Origin: JANNBN01 sp963763885 | GTDB taxonomy: Bacteria > Actinomycetota > Acidimicrobiia > Acidimicrobiales > JANYDT01 | NCBI GenBank assembly: GCA_963763885.1 | Contig: CAVXQD010000007.1 | Span: 1,674,001 to 1,738,000 of the forward strand | Direction: 5' to 3' | DNA length: 64,000 bases | In this document: in pieces, positions 25,471 to 34,427 of the stretch | How the letters are laid out: each line of letters starts with the position of its first letter | How positions within the stretch are numbered: position 1 is the stretch's first letter | The notes under the pieces: generated by a model | The model's database searches: none | Told to the model about the DNA's origin: nothing | What the model saw: the letters and a program-made list of their open reading frames with translations, nothing else | Position numbers and translations under genes: made by a program

Positions 25471-26426
25471 CTACGCAGGCCGACCGCCCAACCATTGCCG
25501 TTCTTGGTGAGGCAATTCTCGACTTCACCTCCACGGCTGATGCACCGCTTGAACTACACGGCCATCCCGGTGGTTCGCCGCTCAACACAGGCGTGGCCGC
25601 GGCCCGGCAAGGCCAATCCGTAGCGGCGCTGACCCAGTTCTCCAACGACCAATTCGGCACAGCAATCGTCAAGTGGCTGCACGACAACGAGGTTTCCACT
25701 CGCTGGGCCCAGTTCTCCGATGCACCGTGCGCTATGGCCATCGTCACCTCGTCGCCGCAGGGTGCCGTTTTCAGTTTTCGCGGAAGCGGCTCGGCCGACA
25801 CGCTGTGGGACCCTCAGCCGCGTCCAACCCTGCCTGATTCCTTGCGTGCCATTCAGCTGTCCATGCTCACGTGCCTCGCTCCCATCGCTGCCGCGTCCTG
25901 CTTTGACGTCCTCGACGCGCACCGCAACCGAGCCATCATCCTGCTGGACCCAACAGTGCGCCCCATGCTGAACGGCGATCCTGGTGTCTGGCGCACCATG
26001 CTTGACCACTTCGCGCCACTTGCTCACATCATCAAAGCGTCCGATCAGGACCTGGAGTTCGTGTTCCCTGGAGTCGAGCCAATTGTCGCAGCCAGAGCCC
26101 TCGTGGCTCCGGGTCGGCTGGTGATCTTCACCGCCGGAGGCGATGGCGCCACGCTCCTCGGGCTGCCTGACGGAGAAGAAGTTTCCGTCCCGGCACCGGC
26201 TGTAACCGTGGTCGACACGGTCGGAGCTGGCGACACGCTTGCTGGTTCGTTGTTGTCTTGGCTCATCGACCACGGTGTCGATTCGCCGGAAGACCTCATG
26301 CAACTCGACGGCGCCACCTGGGGTGAGGCCCTCCGGTTTGCGACAACGGCGGCGGCAATTACGTGCACGCGTCCCGGTGCCGATCCACCCACTAAGGCAG
26401 AGACGCTCGCCGCGCTGCAAGGCTGA
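25467..26426 (+). CDS. PfkB-family sugar kinase, probable fructokinase
   Basis: A 319-residue ribokinase-like enzyme starting at a GTG that overlaps the regulator's stop. N-terminal AVLGEAILDF and GGSPLNTGVAAARQG bind the sugar; C-terminal DTVGAGDTLAGSLLSWL carries the anion-hole GAGD with the catalytic Asp. Length and motifs are normal. Fructose set free by the amylosucrase is the obvious substrate, giving fructose 6-phosphate; that assignment rests on context. Co-transcribed with the LacI gene. Confidence 0.9.
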   Translation: MTTQADRPTIAVLGEAILDFTSTADAPLELHGHPGGSPLNTGVAAARQGQSVAALTQFSNDQFGTAIVKWLHDNEVSTRWAQFSDAPCAMAIVTSSPQGAVFSFRGSGSADTLWDPQPRPTLPDSLRAIQLSMLTCLAPIAAASCFDVLDAHRNRAIILLDPTVRPMLNGDPGVWRTMLDHFAPLAHIIKASDQDLEFVFPGVEPIVAARALVAPGRLVIFTAGGDGATLLGLPDGEEVSVPAPAVTVVDTVGAGDTLAGSLLSWLIDHGVDSPEDLMQLDGATWGEALRFATTAAAITCTRPGADPPTKAETLAALQG

Positions 26427-26441
26427 GCACAAGTCACACCA

Positions 26442-28724
26442 ATGGAACACCCGGCGCCGACCTCAGTCCCCGCGCCCGCCCGGCCAGCACGCCTGGTTGT
26501 GGTTGGGGCTGCTGCCGGAATTGGCCGGTGGATGGGCGACCATGTCTTCGGACGAATGGTGTGGTCAGAAGTCATCCTCATCGACGCGTCCGAGTCCATC
26601 GCGCGGCTTGAGCATCCCTACCAAGGCACAACTCGGGTAGTCCATCTCGGAGAGACAACAGACGTGGCAAAGGACGTCGGGGTGTTGTCCGATGCACTGG
26701 TTGTTGTCGCCGTGCCGCTGCCGCAGTTGGCCGACGTCGTCGCATGGATCACACCGCTTCTTGCGGATGGCTGCACCGTCGTCGACACCTCCCACGATCG
26801 GGCGCGTGCAAATTCGACCTGGGACACTGTCACAACCGTCGGGTTGCATCCACTGTTTGGCTTGTCCGCCCAATCAGCGGCAGGTCAGACGTTCGTGCTC
26901 TGCCCGGCTACCGACCCGTCTCCTCCGCAATGGCTGGTCGACGCCGTGGAACAACCCGGCGGAACGGTCAACGTACTGACCAGCGCGCACCACGACCGCG
27001 TGATGCAAGTCGTCCAGAACGCAACGCACCAGTCCCTTTTGGCCTTCGCCGACGTGGTTGGGCGCAGTGGTCTCGACCTTGAAGCCGACCTGTGGGCAAA
27101 CCGAACGCCCGTCTTCGAACTTCTCATGGCCCTTGCCGTCCGGGTCCTTCAGCCGGGCCAGGACTCTGGCACGGCGTCCATCCAACTCCTCGCCGGAGCA
27201 GACCAGGAGGCGGCGTCGCTGCGCGAAGCGTTGGATCGGCTGGGCGACGCTCGCGCGGGTGGCGAAGCATCCGTCGTTTCACATCTTGCGACGCTAAGGG
27301 AACCCTTCAGTGGTGGCCTCTTCGCAAAGATCTCTCAAGCAGGAACTCTGGCGACCTCTGCTGTGCAGGCATCAAGGGCGCGCATCGCTGACCACCGCCG
27401 CGCCGGCGAGCTCATAGGCATACATACCATCGGGTCAGACAAGTTGCACGTTGGCCGGATCATTGCAACAACTCCAACATCGTTCACGCTGGAGAACTTG
27501 CTCGTCGGCGTGCCGGGCCGCAGTGCCTTGCTGGTGGACGGCACCGCCACCGAGAATGCTCGGCGCAGCGGCATCACGGGCCGAGTGAAGCAAACAGAGT
27601 TTCGCCTGGGACGGGTTGAAATCCTGTCGGCAGCCGATTTGGAAACAACCCTGGACACTTGGCTCGCCACAGTCACCCGCGGCTGCAAGCTACTCATTCC
27701 TGAGTCAATCAGTGGCGCCTCGGCGGTCAGAGTGGTGGCCGGCATCAACGAGGTTGTCAGCGCGTCGTTGATCACCGAAGAGGTCCGAATCGGTCAGCGC
27801 GAATGTGTCGTTCGATACGAAGCACGAATCGATCGAGACCTCGATGCCATCGAGCGCACCATCCAACAACGCATCGACGAGACGTTCGTCTGGCCCGACG
27901 GCGTCGTGCTTCCGCTCACCAGACCAACCCGCAGCATCGGGTTCCTCGGGCCGGCTGGAACCTTCTCCGACGTTGGGGCTCGCCAACTGGCGAGGCTCGT
28001 CAACTCGGCGCATGTCGCTCGCACAGAATTCGCAGACTTCGGCAGCCTTGTCGATGCAGTTGCTGTTGGGTCCATCGACCTTGCAGTCCTTCCCATCACC
28101 AATTCCTCCAGCGGACTCGTTGACCTTGCTGCCGAGGTGCTCAGCCGTGCAGACAAGTCCATCGTCGCAGGTGGGGTGGTCGACGTCCCGGTTCGGATCG
28201 ATGCCTATGTCGCCCCTGGCCAGGACTTGGCCGAGGGCTCCGTCGCCTTCAGTCACCCGCAAGTGTTTCGCCAGTGTTCGGCATTTGTAGCCGCCATGAA
28301 GTTGGAAACGGTGGTGTGCACCTCCACTGCTGAGGCGTGTCGGCGCGTCGCTGAAACCGGACAAGGTGTCGCACTTGCTGCCACGGGGATGCAGGAAGAC
28401 TTCGGTCTGGTCACGGCACGAACCAGCGTAGGAAACCTCGCTGGTGCGCTCACCAGGTTTCTTGTGCTCGGTACGCAGTCAATGTTCGACGAACCAGCGC
28501 GCGCCGATGCGTTACTGCGTACGGTGTGGATCATCGAACCGGAAATGGCTGGGCGGCTGCCGCTCACAACTGAGCCTCGCTACGACGAGGTGCTGCGCGG
28601 CCCGTCTGGTCGAACGCTGCTTATTTCCACCGATCCCAACCGCGTTCCAAGAGGCACTGCCGGCGCACGTCTCATTGCAACATTCCCGTGGTCACCTCGT
28701 ACACCGCTTGTGGTTGTTGGATAA
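26442..28724 (+). CDS. Fusion of TyrA-like prephenate dehydrogenase and PheA-like prephenate dehydratase
   Basis: A 760-residue fusion. Residues 17-320 resemble the TyrA T-protein: LVVVGAAAGIGRWMGD (NAD fold), DTVTTVGLHPLFGLSAQS (catalytic HP segment, His136) and HHDRVMQVVQNATHQSLLAF (His196). Residues 320-495 match no domain I know. Residues 498-700 are a prephenate dehydratase: IGFLGPAGTFSDVGARQLA, LAVLPITNSSSGLVD (usual PIENS reads PITNS) and LAGALTRFLVLG (TRF motif). There is no C-terminal ACT domain and no AroQ chorismate mutase helix set. It would feed both tyrosine and phenylalanine synthesis. Starts 15 bases after the kinase gene. Confidence 0.8.
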   Translation: MEHPAPTSVPAPARPARLVVVGAAAGIGRWMGDHVFGRMVWSEVILIDASESIARLEHPYQGTTRVVHLGETTDVAKDVGVLSDALVVVAVPLPQLADVVAWITPLLADGCTVVDTSHDRARANSTWDTVTTVGLHPLFGLSAQSAAGQTFVLCPATDPSPPQWLVDAVEQPGGTVNVLTSAHHDRVMQVVQNATHQSLLAFADVVGRSGLDLEADLWANRTPVFELLMALAVRVLQPGQDSGTASIQLLAGADQEAASLREALDRLGDARAGGEASVVSHLATLREPFSGGLFAKISQAGTLATSAVQASRARIADHRRAGELIGIHTIGSDKLHVGRIIATTPTSFTLENLLVGVPGRSALLVDGTATENARRSGITGRVKQTEFRLGRVEILSAADLETTLDTWLATVTRGCKLLIPESISGASAVRVVAGINEVVSASLITEEVRIGQRECVVRYEARIDRDLDAIERTIQQRIDETFVWPDGVVLPLTRPTRSIGFLGPAGTFSDVGARQLARLVNSAHVARTEFADFGSLVDAVAVGSIDLAVLPITNSSSGLVDLAAEVLSRADKSIVAGGVVDVPVRIDAYVAPGQDLAEGSVAFSHPQVFRQCSAFVAAMKLETVVCTSTAEACRRVAETGQGVALAATGMQEDFGLVTARTSVGNLAGALTRFLVLGTQSMFDEPARADALLRTVWIIEPEMAGRLPLTTEPRYDEVLRGPSGRTLLISTDPNRVPRGTAGARLIATFPWSPRTPLVVVG

Positions 28725-28734
28725 TGGTGGTCTT

Positions 28735-29946
28735 GTGAGTCGGGTTGCGTGGTTTAACTGCTTTTCCGGAATCAGCGCCGACATGGCGCTCGCTGCGCTC
28801 ATCGACGCTGGCGCGCCGCTGGAAGACATCGAAGACATCCTGGACTCGCTTCCCGTTTCAGGATGGGACTTGTCACTTGAACCCGTGCAGCGCGCCGGCT
28901 TGGGAGCAACCAACGTGTTGGTATTCACGGCAGACGACACGGCTGTGGTCCGCACCTACACGCACATCGTTGGATTGCTGGAGCAAGCCAAGTTGCCAGA
29001 CCGGGTGACCGCTAGGTGCATGCAGGTGTTTGCGGCGTTTGCCGAGGCGCAAAGCCACCTTGCCCGTGCGCAACAGCTCACGTTTCAAGAGACCTGCGAC
29101 CTGCGGTCCATCGTCACCATCATTGCGGCAGTGGCTGCGCTCGAAGTCCTCGACATCGAGGACATCGAGTCAACACCACTCGCCCAGGGCAATGGCGTTG
29201 CATCGGTAGCCGATGGCGGGTTTGAGCCTGTGCCATCACCGCTTGTCATGGCGCTCCTCACCGCACGGAACGTTCCAACAACCGGCCGAGACATCGCAGA
29301 GCACCTCACCACTCCAACCGGAGCAGCGTTCATCAGCGCGCTTAGCGCCCGCTTCGGCCCGATGCCTTCCATGACCACTTCTGCAATCGGATACGGCGCC
29401 GGGCTGAAGTCCTTTGACGGCATGCCAAACGTGGTGCAGGTCTCCATCGGTGATCGTTCGGCGGTAGATCGTCGCGGCCGCCGCCTCACCATCATCGAGA
29501 CCAACGTCGAAGACGCCACAGGCGAAGTGTTAGCGCACACCGTCGAACAACTCATCACTGCCGGGGCCATCGACGCGTGGATCACCGGAGGCACCGGTAA
29601 ACGCGGACGACCCATGCATGTCGTAAGCGCGCTTTGCAATCCGGCCATGGCTGAAAACCTGGGAGCCATCCTGATGGCCGAGACGGGTTCTCTTGGGGTA
29701 CGCAGCTCTGCCGTCGACCGCTGGCAGGCTGACCGGACGTTCGCCGAGGTCGACATCGAGGGATACCCCGTACGCATCAAGGTTGGCCCCGGACGGGCCA
29801 AGGCAGACTTCGACGATGCCGCAGCAGTAGCGGCAAAGACAGGTGTACCGGTCCGCGAGGTGATCGCCAAAGCCGAGACCGCGTTCAGGCGAGCGTCAGA
29901 GGTTCGCCTGCTCCACCCGGCGCACCAGCAGTTCGACGACCGCTGA
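28735..29946 (+). CDS. larC: LarC-like protein with degenerate signature
   Basis: A 403-residue protein; the GTG at 28735 is chosen because it places the LarC start VSRVAWFNCFSGISADMALA at the N-terminus (a frame from 28444 overlaps the TyrA-PheA gene). The C-terminal LarC2-like part is recognisable (IETNVEDATGEVLAHTVEQL, TGGTGKRGRPMHVVSAL). LarC inserts nickel into the pincer cofactor of lactate racemase and related enzymes. The usual central HFHEVGAxDSIVD segment here reads LTFQETCDLRSIVT (Phe117-Thr128), and the His-rich linker is missing. No larA, larB or larE is nearby. It may be a divergent paralogue with another role. Confidence 0.7.
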   Translation: MSRVAWFNCFSGISADMALAALIDAGAPLEDIEDILDSLPVSGWDLSLEPVQRAGLGATNVLVFTADDTAVVRTYTHIVGLLEQAKLPDRVTARCMQVFAAFAEAQSHLARAQQLTFQETCDLRSIVTIIAAVAALEVLDIEDIESTPLAQGNGVASVADGGFEPVPSPLVMALLTARNVPTTGRDIAEHLTTPTGAAFISALSARFGPMPSMTTSAIGYGAGLKSFDGMPNVVQVSIGDRSAVDRRGRRLTIIETNVEDATGEVLAHTVEQLITAGAIDAWITGGTGKRGRPMHVVSALCNPAMAENLGAILMAETGSLGVRSSAVDRWQADRTFAEVDIEGYPVRIKVGPGRAKADFDDAAAVAAKTGVPVREVIAKAETAFRRASEVRLLHPAHQQFDDR

Positions 29947-29978
29947 CGTCCACCTCAGGTGACACAGCCAAGGTCCGT

Positions 29979-31058
29979 TCATCCGCCACGAAACCGCCCA
30001 AGAAGGCGGTTTGGTGACGGATCGCTCTTCGACGGCGGCTGCAGCCCGTCTAACAGCGGGAACCCCCATGGCTCCCTCCCAATAGTGCTGAGCGAGAACG
30101 TGTCCAGAAGATCCGCCGCAGTGTTAACCGGTTCCACGGCGGGACGCAGCCCAAGACTTGCCGCCAACAACCCAAGGACGATGCGGGAACCAACGCCGAT
30201 GGTGGAAAGGTCGGCCAGCGTGACTGCTCCGTCCCGTTTAGCCAATCGTTCGCCTGCACTGTTCACCACTAGTGGTACGTGCACATATTGAACCGATGGG
30301 AGCCCAAGCAGCTCTCCAAGATGGGACTGACGTGGCGTCGAGGCCAACAGATCGTCGGCCCTCACAACGGTCCCAACCTGCTGATCAGCATCGTCCACCA
30401 CGACTGCAAGATTGTACGCCCACGTACCATCGTTGCGGCGAAGCACGAAGTCATCCACTGGAAACTGGTGGTGCCCTGCCAGCAGATCCGCGACGTCACC
30501 GTGTTCGATCTGGGCTCGCAGACGCAGAGCCGGTGGACGACCTGACCGAGTACGTTCGGCTCGCTCGTGGCCCGTCAGCAATGCACATGTCCCTGGGTAC
30601 CGACCATCCAAATGAGGGCCGTTGGGTGCCTGCGCTGCGGACTGGATCTCCTTGCGGGTGCAAAAGCACTCGTACACAAGACCAAGGTCGCTCAGTCTTC
30701 GCAGCGCATCGGCATACAGATCTTGCCGGGCCGACTGGAAGACCACAGGCCCGTCCCAGTCAAGACCGAGGGTCTCGAGGTCCCGCAGTTGACAATCGGC
30801 GTGCTCCGGCCTCGACACCACTGGGTCGAGGTCTTCCATCCGCAGCACAAACCTTGCCCCGCGAGAACGCGCAAGCAACCACGCGACGAGTGCGGTGCGC
30901 AAGTTCCCAACATGCAGCGCTCCCGTCGGCGATGGCGCAAAGCGGCCGTTCCAGCGTGACGACTCCGCCGCCTGGTCAGCCGAAGCGAGCAGAGCCGAAT
31001 CAGCGGGCTTCGGCGCCAGCCGGGCCAGCTTTTCCCTCTGTGGTTTCCCATCTGTCAC
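29979..31058 (-). CDS. gluQ: Glutamyl-Q tRNA(Asp) synthetase
   Basis: About 359 residues from a GTG at 31058; the frame is open to 31160 but that would overlap the divergent dus gene. The class I synthetase core starts near residue 40: RFAPSPTGALHVGNLRTALV (HIGH equivalent HVGN), then FVLRMEDLDP. The zinc site typical of GluQRS is YECFCTRKEI with YPGTC downstream. The KMSKS-like loop is RLAKRDGAVTL. It lacks the anticodon-binding domain of GltX. It glutamylates queuosine at position 34 of tRNA(Asp). The N-terminal about 40 residues are extra and the true start could lie nearer the core. Starts 31 bases from dusB, divergently. Confidence 0.85.
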   Translation of the reverse strand: MTDGKPQREKLARLAPKPADSALLASADQAAESSRWNGRFAPSPTGALHVGNLRTALVAWLLARSRGARFVLRMEDLDPVVSRPEHADCQLRDLETLGLDWDGPVVFQSARQDLYADALRRLSDLGLVYECFCTRKEIQSAAQAPNGPHLDGRYPGTCALLTGHERAERTRSGRPPALRLRAQIEHGDVADLLAGHHQFPVDDFVLRRNDGTWAYNLAVVVDDADQQVGTVVRADDLLASTPRQSHLGELLGLPSVQYVHVPLVVNSAGERLAKRDGAVTLADLSTIGVGSRIVLGLLAASLGLRPAVEPVNTAADLLDTFSLSTIGREPWGFPLLDGLQPPSKSDPSPNRLLGRFRGG

Positions 31059-31089
31059 GATGCCAGCCTTGCAGCCGTAGGCTGTTGCG

Positions 31090-32211
31090 ATGTCCTTGCG
31101 TATCGGCCCGCTGACGCTTGACGTCCCCGTGGTTCTTGCACCCATGGCTGGCGTAACCAACGCCGCGTTCCGTTCGATCTGCCGCGAGTACGGCGCCGGG
31201 CTTTACGTGTCCGAAATGATGATGGCCCGAGCGCTGCTCAACCGAGACGGGCTCAAAGCCTGGCAACGTGCTGCGTTCGCTCCGGAAGAGTCACCTCGCT
31301 CGATGCAGCTGTACGGCACCGATGCCTCGGTTGTCGGCGAGGCGGTTCGCATGCTGTGTGCCAACAACATGGTTGACCACATCGACATGAACTTCGGTTG
31401 CCCAGCCCCCAAGGTCACTCGGAAGGGCGGCGGGTCGGCTGTGCCGGCGCGTCCCGGCCTGCTGCGCGCAATTGTGCGGGCGGCCGTTCAAGCGGCCCAG
31501 CCATACGGGATTCCCGTCACCATCAAGTTCCGCATCGGGATCGACGACTCGCTCACCACCATGCTCACCACGGGCAGCATCGGTGAAGACGAAGGGGTTG
31601 CGGCAATTGCACTGCACGCCCGAACTGCCGAACAGCGCTACAGCGGGCACGCCCAGTGGGAAGCCATCGCAGAACTGAAGCAACACGTGCGCAGCATTCC
31701 AGTTCTCGGCAACGGCGACATCTGGGACGCCCACGATGCGCTTGACATGATGCGCAAGACCGGGTGCGACGGCGTGGTTGTTGGACGCGGTTGCTTGGGG
31801 CGCCCATGGTTGTTTCGCGATCTCGTCGAAGCGTTCAATGGTCGGCCGATTCCGCCCGCACCGACTGCTGGGGAAGTGATCCCTGTCATGGTTGACCACG
31901 CCCGTCGCCTGGTCGAGTGGTCCGGCCCACACGGCATCCGGGACTTCCGCAAGCATCCCGGCTGGTACCTCACCGGTTATCCAGTTGGGTCCGATGTCCG
32001 CCGGCGCCTTGCCAACGTGAACTCGCTTGCCGAACTCGACGACATCGTCGCCACAATTGATCCAACCCTGACCCTTCCCGCCGGTCCAACCATTCCGCGC
32101 GGCCACACCACACCCCCGCGGCCAGTCCACCTCCCCCACGGGTGGTTAGATCATCCAGACGACCCAACTCCCCCATCATCCGAGGCCGACGAAATCGTCT
32201 CCGGCGGATGA
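31090..32211 (+). CDS. dusB: tRNA-dihydrouridine synthase (DusB type)
   Basis: A 373-residue flavoenzyme that reduces uridines in the tRNA D-loop. Seen: VVLAPMAGVTNAAFRSICRE (FMN site), IDMNFGCPAPKVTRKGGGSA with the catalytic cysteine, VTIKFRIGIDD, IALHARTAEQRYSGHAQWEA, and VLGNGDIWDAHDALDMM with VVVGRGCLGRPWLF. The C-terminal helical domain carries FRKHPGWYLTG and a Pro-rich tail of about 40 residues beyond the usual end. The stop overlaps the maf start as ATGA. Confidence 0.95.
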   Translation: MSLRIGPLTLDVPVVLAPMAGVTNAAFRSICREYGAGLYVSEMMMARALLNRDGLKAWQRAAFAPEESPRSMQLYGTDASVVGEAVRMLCANNMVDHIDMNFGCPAPKVTRKGGGSAVPARPGLLRAIVRAAVQAAQPYGIPVTIKFRIGIDDSLTTMLTTGSIGEDEGVAAIALHARTAEQRYSGHAQWEAIAELKQHVRSIPVLGNGDIWDAHDALDMMRKTGCDGVVVGRGCLGRPWLFRDLVEAFNGRPIPPAPTAGEVIPVMVDHARRLVEWSGPHGIRDFRKHPGWYLTGYPVGSDVRRRLANVNSLAELDDIVATIDPTLTLPAGPTIPRGHTTPPRPVHLPHGWLDHPDDPTPPSSEADEIVSGG

Positions 32212-32906
32212 ACCCCACCCCAGCGAGAGAGCCCGCGAGAGAGGTTGCCCCCATTCCTGGGGGCAAAACACCTCCCAATGACGCAACGAGGTGTTCTGCC
32301 GCTACCGGCGGGGTTGGTGAGTACCCCGGCAGAGAACGCAGCCTGGTTCTCGCCTCGGCCTCTCCCCGGCGTCTCGATCTGCTCGGCGCACTCGGAATTG
32401 CGTTTGCCGTCCGGCCGGCCGACCTCGACGAGACACCCCGTCCTCACGAACCGGCAGACTTATACGTGGGTCGTTTGGCGATCGAGAAGGCACGGGCCGT
32501 TGCCCGCGCCGATGAACTGGTCCTTGCTGCAGACACAACCGTCGCATTGGACGGGGAAATTCTCGGGAAGCCAACTGACCCCGACGATGCGGTTTCCATG
32601 CTCAAGCGGTTGGTTGGTAGGCCTCACCAAGTTCATACCGGTATGGCTTTGGTTGACGGGTCGACGGGCGAACTTCTTGAGCACGTCGTCGACACCACAC
32701 AGGTGTTTATGCGTTTAGTGGACGCCCAAACCATCGAATGGTACGTACGAACCGGCGAGCCACTAGACAAAGCCGGAAGCTACGGATTGCAGGGCATCGG
32801 TGCGGTTCTCGTAGACCGGATCGACGGGAACTCGCACACCGTTGTCGGACTCACGATGACAATCGTGCATCGGTGGCTGCGGACGCACCTCAACGCATTC
32901 AACTGA
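32208..32906 (+). CDS. maf: Maf-family nucleotide pyrophosphatase
   Basis: A 232-residue protein; the ATG at 32208 overlaps the dusB stop. The first about 42 residues (Pro/Gly-rich) precede the Maf domain, which starts SLVLASASPRRLDLLGALG. Then come VLAADTTVALDGEILGKP with the catalytic acid, VHTGMALV, and EPLDKAGSYGLQGIGAVLVD. Maf proteins hydrolyse non-canonical or canonical nucleoside triphosphates (dTTP, UTP) and are linked to septum control. A start closer to the domain cannot be excluded. Confidence 0.92.
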   Translation: MNPTPAREPAREVAPIPGGKTPPNDATRCSAATGGVGEYPGRERSLVLASASPRRLDLLGALGIAFAVRPADLDETPRPHEPADLYVGRLAIEKARAVARADELVLAADTTVALDGEILGKPTDPDDAVSMLKRLVGRPHQVHTGMALVDGSTGELLEHVVDTTQVFMRLVDAQTIEWYVRTGEPLDKAGSYGLQGIGAVLVDRIDGNSHTVVGLTMTIVHRWLRTHLNAFN

Positions 32907-32926
32907 CCCGCGGCCGGGCGCAACGG

Positions 32927-34300
32927 TCACACCACCCGCAAGATGAACGGCACCTGTGTGATCTGTGTTCCACTTTGCGCGTTGAGTGCCATGTTGTAGA
33001 CGCCTTTCGGCGTGGCGGCTGTAGTTGTGACCACCACAAACATTCGCCCGTCTGCTGCGGTGAGAATGGTGTTGGAGGCACCTGCCGGCGTTCCGGTAAC
33101 CGTGTAGGCAGGGGTGGGTATCCCGGAAACTGGGGAATACACGATTTGGTAACTTGCCGCGCCACCCGGGTTTACCGAAGCATCAAACGTTGCCAAGGTG
33201 ACAAGCGGTTTCGCGGAGATAGTGATGACCGGCGACAAGCCTTGGATGTACGGGCCACTAACCCCACGCACGAAGACCGTGTAGTCGGCCGAAGGCGTGG
33301 TAGAAGCGAACGTAATCAGGAACGTCGCCGTGGAATTGGTGCGGACCAAGGGCGGAGTGAGAGTGGCTCCGTTGGGGAGACCGGCCACGGTGACGTCGAC
33401 CTCAGGGATGGGTAAACCTCCCGCACTCACCAACTGAACCTTCAGCGTGGCCGAACCTCCTGGAGCGGACCGTGGCGGGTCGAAAGCCGCAGAGAGAGCG
33501 AACGGTCCAACCGGGCTGATACGGAGCACCACTGGAACCTGGCGAACCTTGTCGGCGTCGATTCCACGGATCACGATTGGTAGGTCGCCGCGAGCAGCTC
33601 CCAGGGCAGCAGTCAGCACCAGGTTGGTACCCGTTCGCGAGGAGGCGTTGATGAACGCACCCGTCACTCCGGCAGGAAGACCGATCACCTCGAACCGTGG
33701 TGCTCCGGTGTACCCGCCGAGGGGGTTCACGAAGACCCCAATAACAGCGGAACCCCCGGTCACCATCGTCACAAGAGGCTGATCGACGCTGATCGTGAAA
33801 TCACCAGCCGGAACAGGCGGTGCGGTTGGCAGCTGGGGCGGCGGGGTGGGTGCCGGTGGTGTTGCCGGTGCTGCGATTTGAATCGTGCCAACGACGGTTC
33901 GACGACGGCCGCCCCCGGTCACCGTGACAGCCACCTGTCCTCGGGCAGTGGTGGCGCTGGGAGAGACCGCCAAGGCGACATTGGCACCACCGGAGACCAA
34001 CCCGATTGACGTACCAACCGTTGACAGTGTGGAACTCACTCGGTACGTCAAGGCGCTGCGGAATCGACGCCCGCGAACCACGGTGACGCGCATGGTGGCA
34101 GCGGAGCCGGGCGTAAGCGTGACCGAGGTGGGGCTGAGTCGCAACGCGAAGTCCTTCGATGACAGCGCCGATGCGGGCGCAACCCCGATCACGCCGAACA
34201 GACCGACGGCCAAAAGCATCACGGCGACTCTGCGGGACGTCTGCGCGCCCAGCGTTGACGCTGCTTGGTTGCTAGGTCTCATTGTTCTGGTCACTCGCAT
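32927..34300 (-). CDS. Secreted protein with four Ig-like repeats
   Basis: A 457-residue protein with signal peptide (VAVMLLAVGLFGVIGVAPASA, cleavage after ASA near residue 45) and no membrane anchor. The mature part holds four beta-sandwich repeats of about 85-95 residues, each opening with an F/L-x-L phrase followed by a G-rich turn: FALRLSPTSVTLTPGSAATM, FTISVDQPLVTMVTGGSAVI, FALSAAFDPPRSAPGGSATL and LATFDASVNPGGAASYQIVY. A Pro-rich linker separates repeats 1 and 2. No enzymatic or LPXTG motif. Probably an exported adhesive or structural protein. Convergent with maf and divergent from the GT87 gene. Confidence 0.75.
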   Translation of the reverse strand: MRVTRTMRPSNQAASTLGAQTSRRVAVMLLAVGLFGVIGVAPASALSSKDFALRLSPTSVTLTPGSAATMRVTVVRGRRFRSALTYRVSSTLSTVGTSIGLVSGGANVALAVSPSATTARGQVAVTVTGGGRRRTVVGTIQIAAPATPPAPTPPPQLPTAPPVPAGDFTISVDQPLVTMVTGGSAVIGVFVNPLGGYTGAPRFEVIGLPAGVTGAFINASSRTGTNLVLTAALGAARGDLPIVIRGIDADKVRQVPVVLRISPVGPFALSAAFDPPRSAPGGSATLKVQLVSAGGLPIPEVDVTVAGLPNGATLTPPLVRTNSTATFLITFASTTPSADYTVFVRGVSGPYIQGLSPVITISAKPLVTLATFDASVNPGGAASYQIVYSPVSGIPTPAYTVTGTPAGASNTILTAADGRMFVVVTTTAATPKGVYNMALNAQSGTQITQVPFILRVV

Positions 34301-34427
34301 GGTGTGCCTTTCGCCAGGAGCAGCAGTCGGTCGCTTTGGATGGCTCTAGCCGAAGACTACTGACGGCAACACCGAAAGGGTCAGGGAATCGCTTCATCCT
34401 GTTCACTGTCATGCCGATGCAACCACC

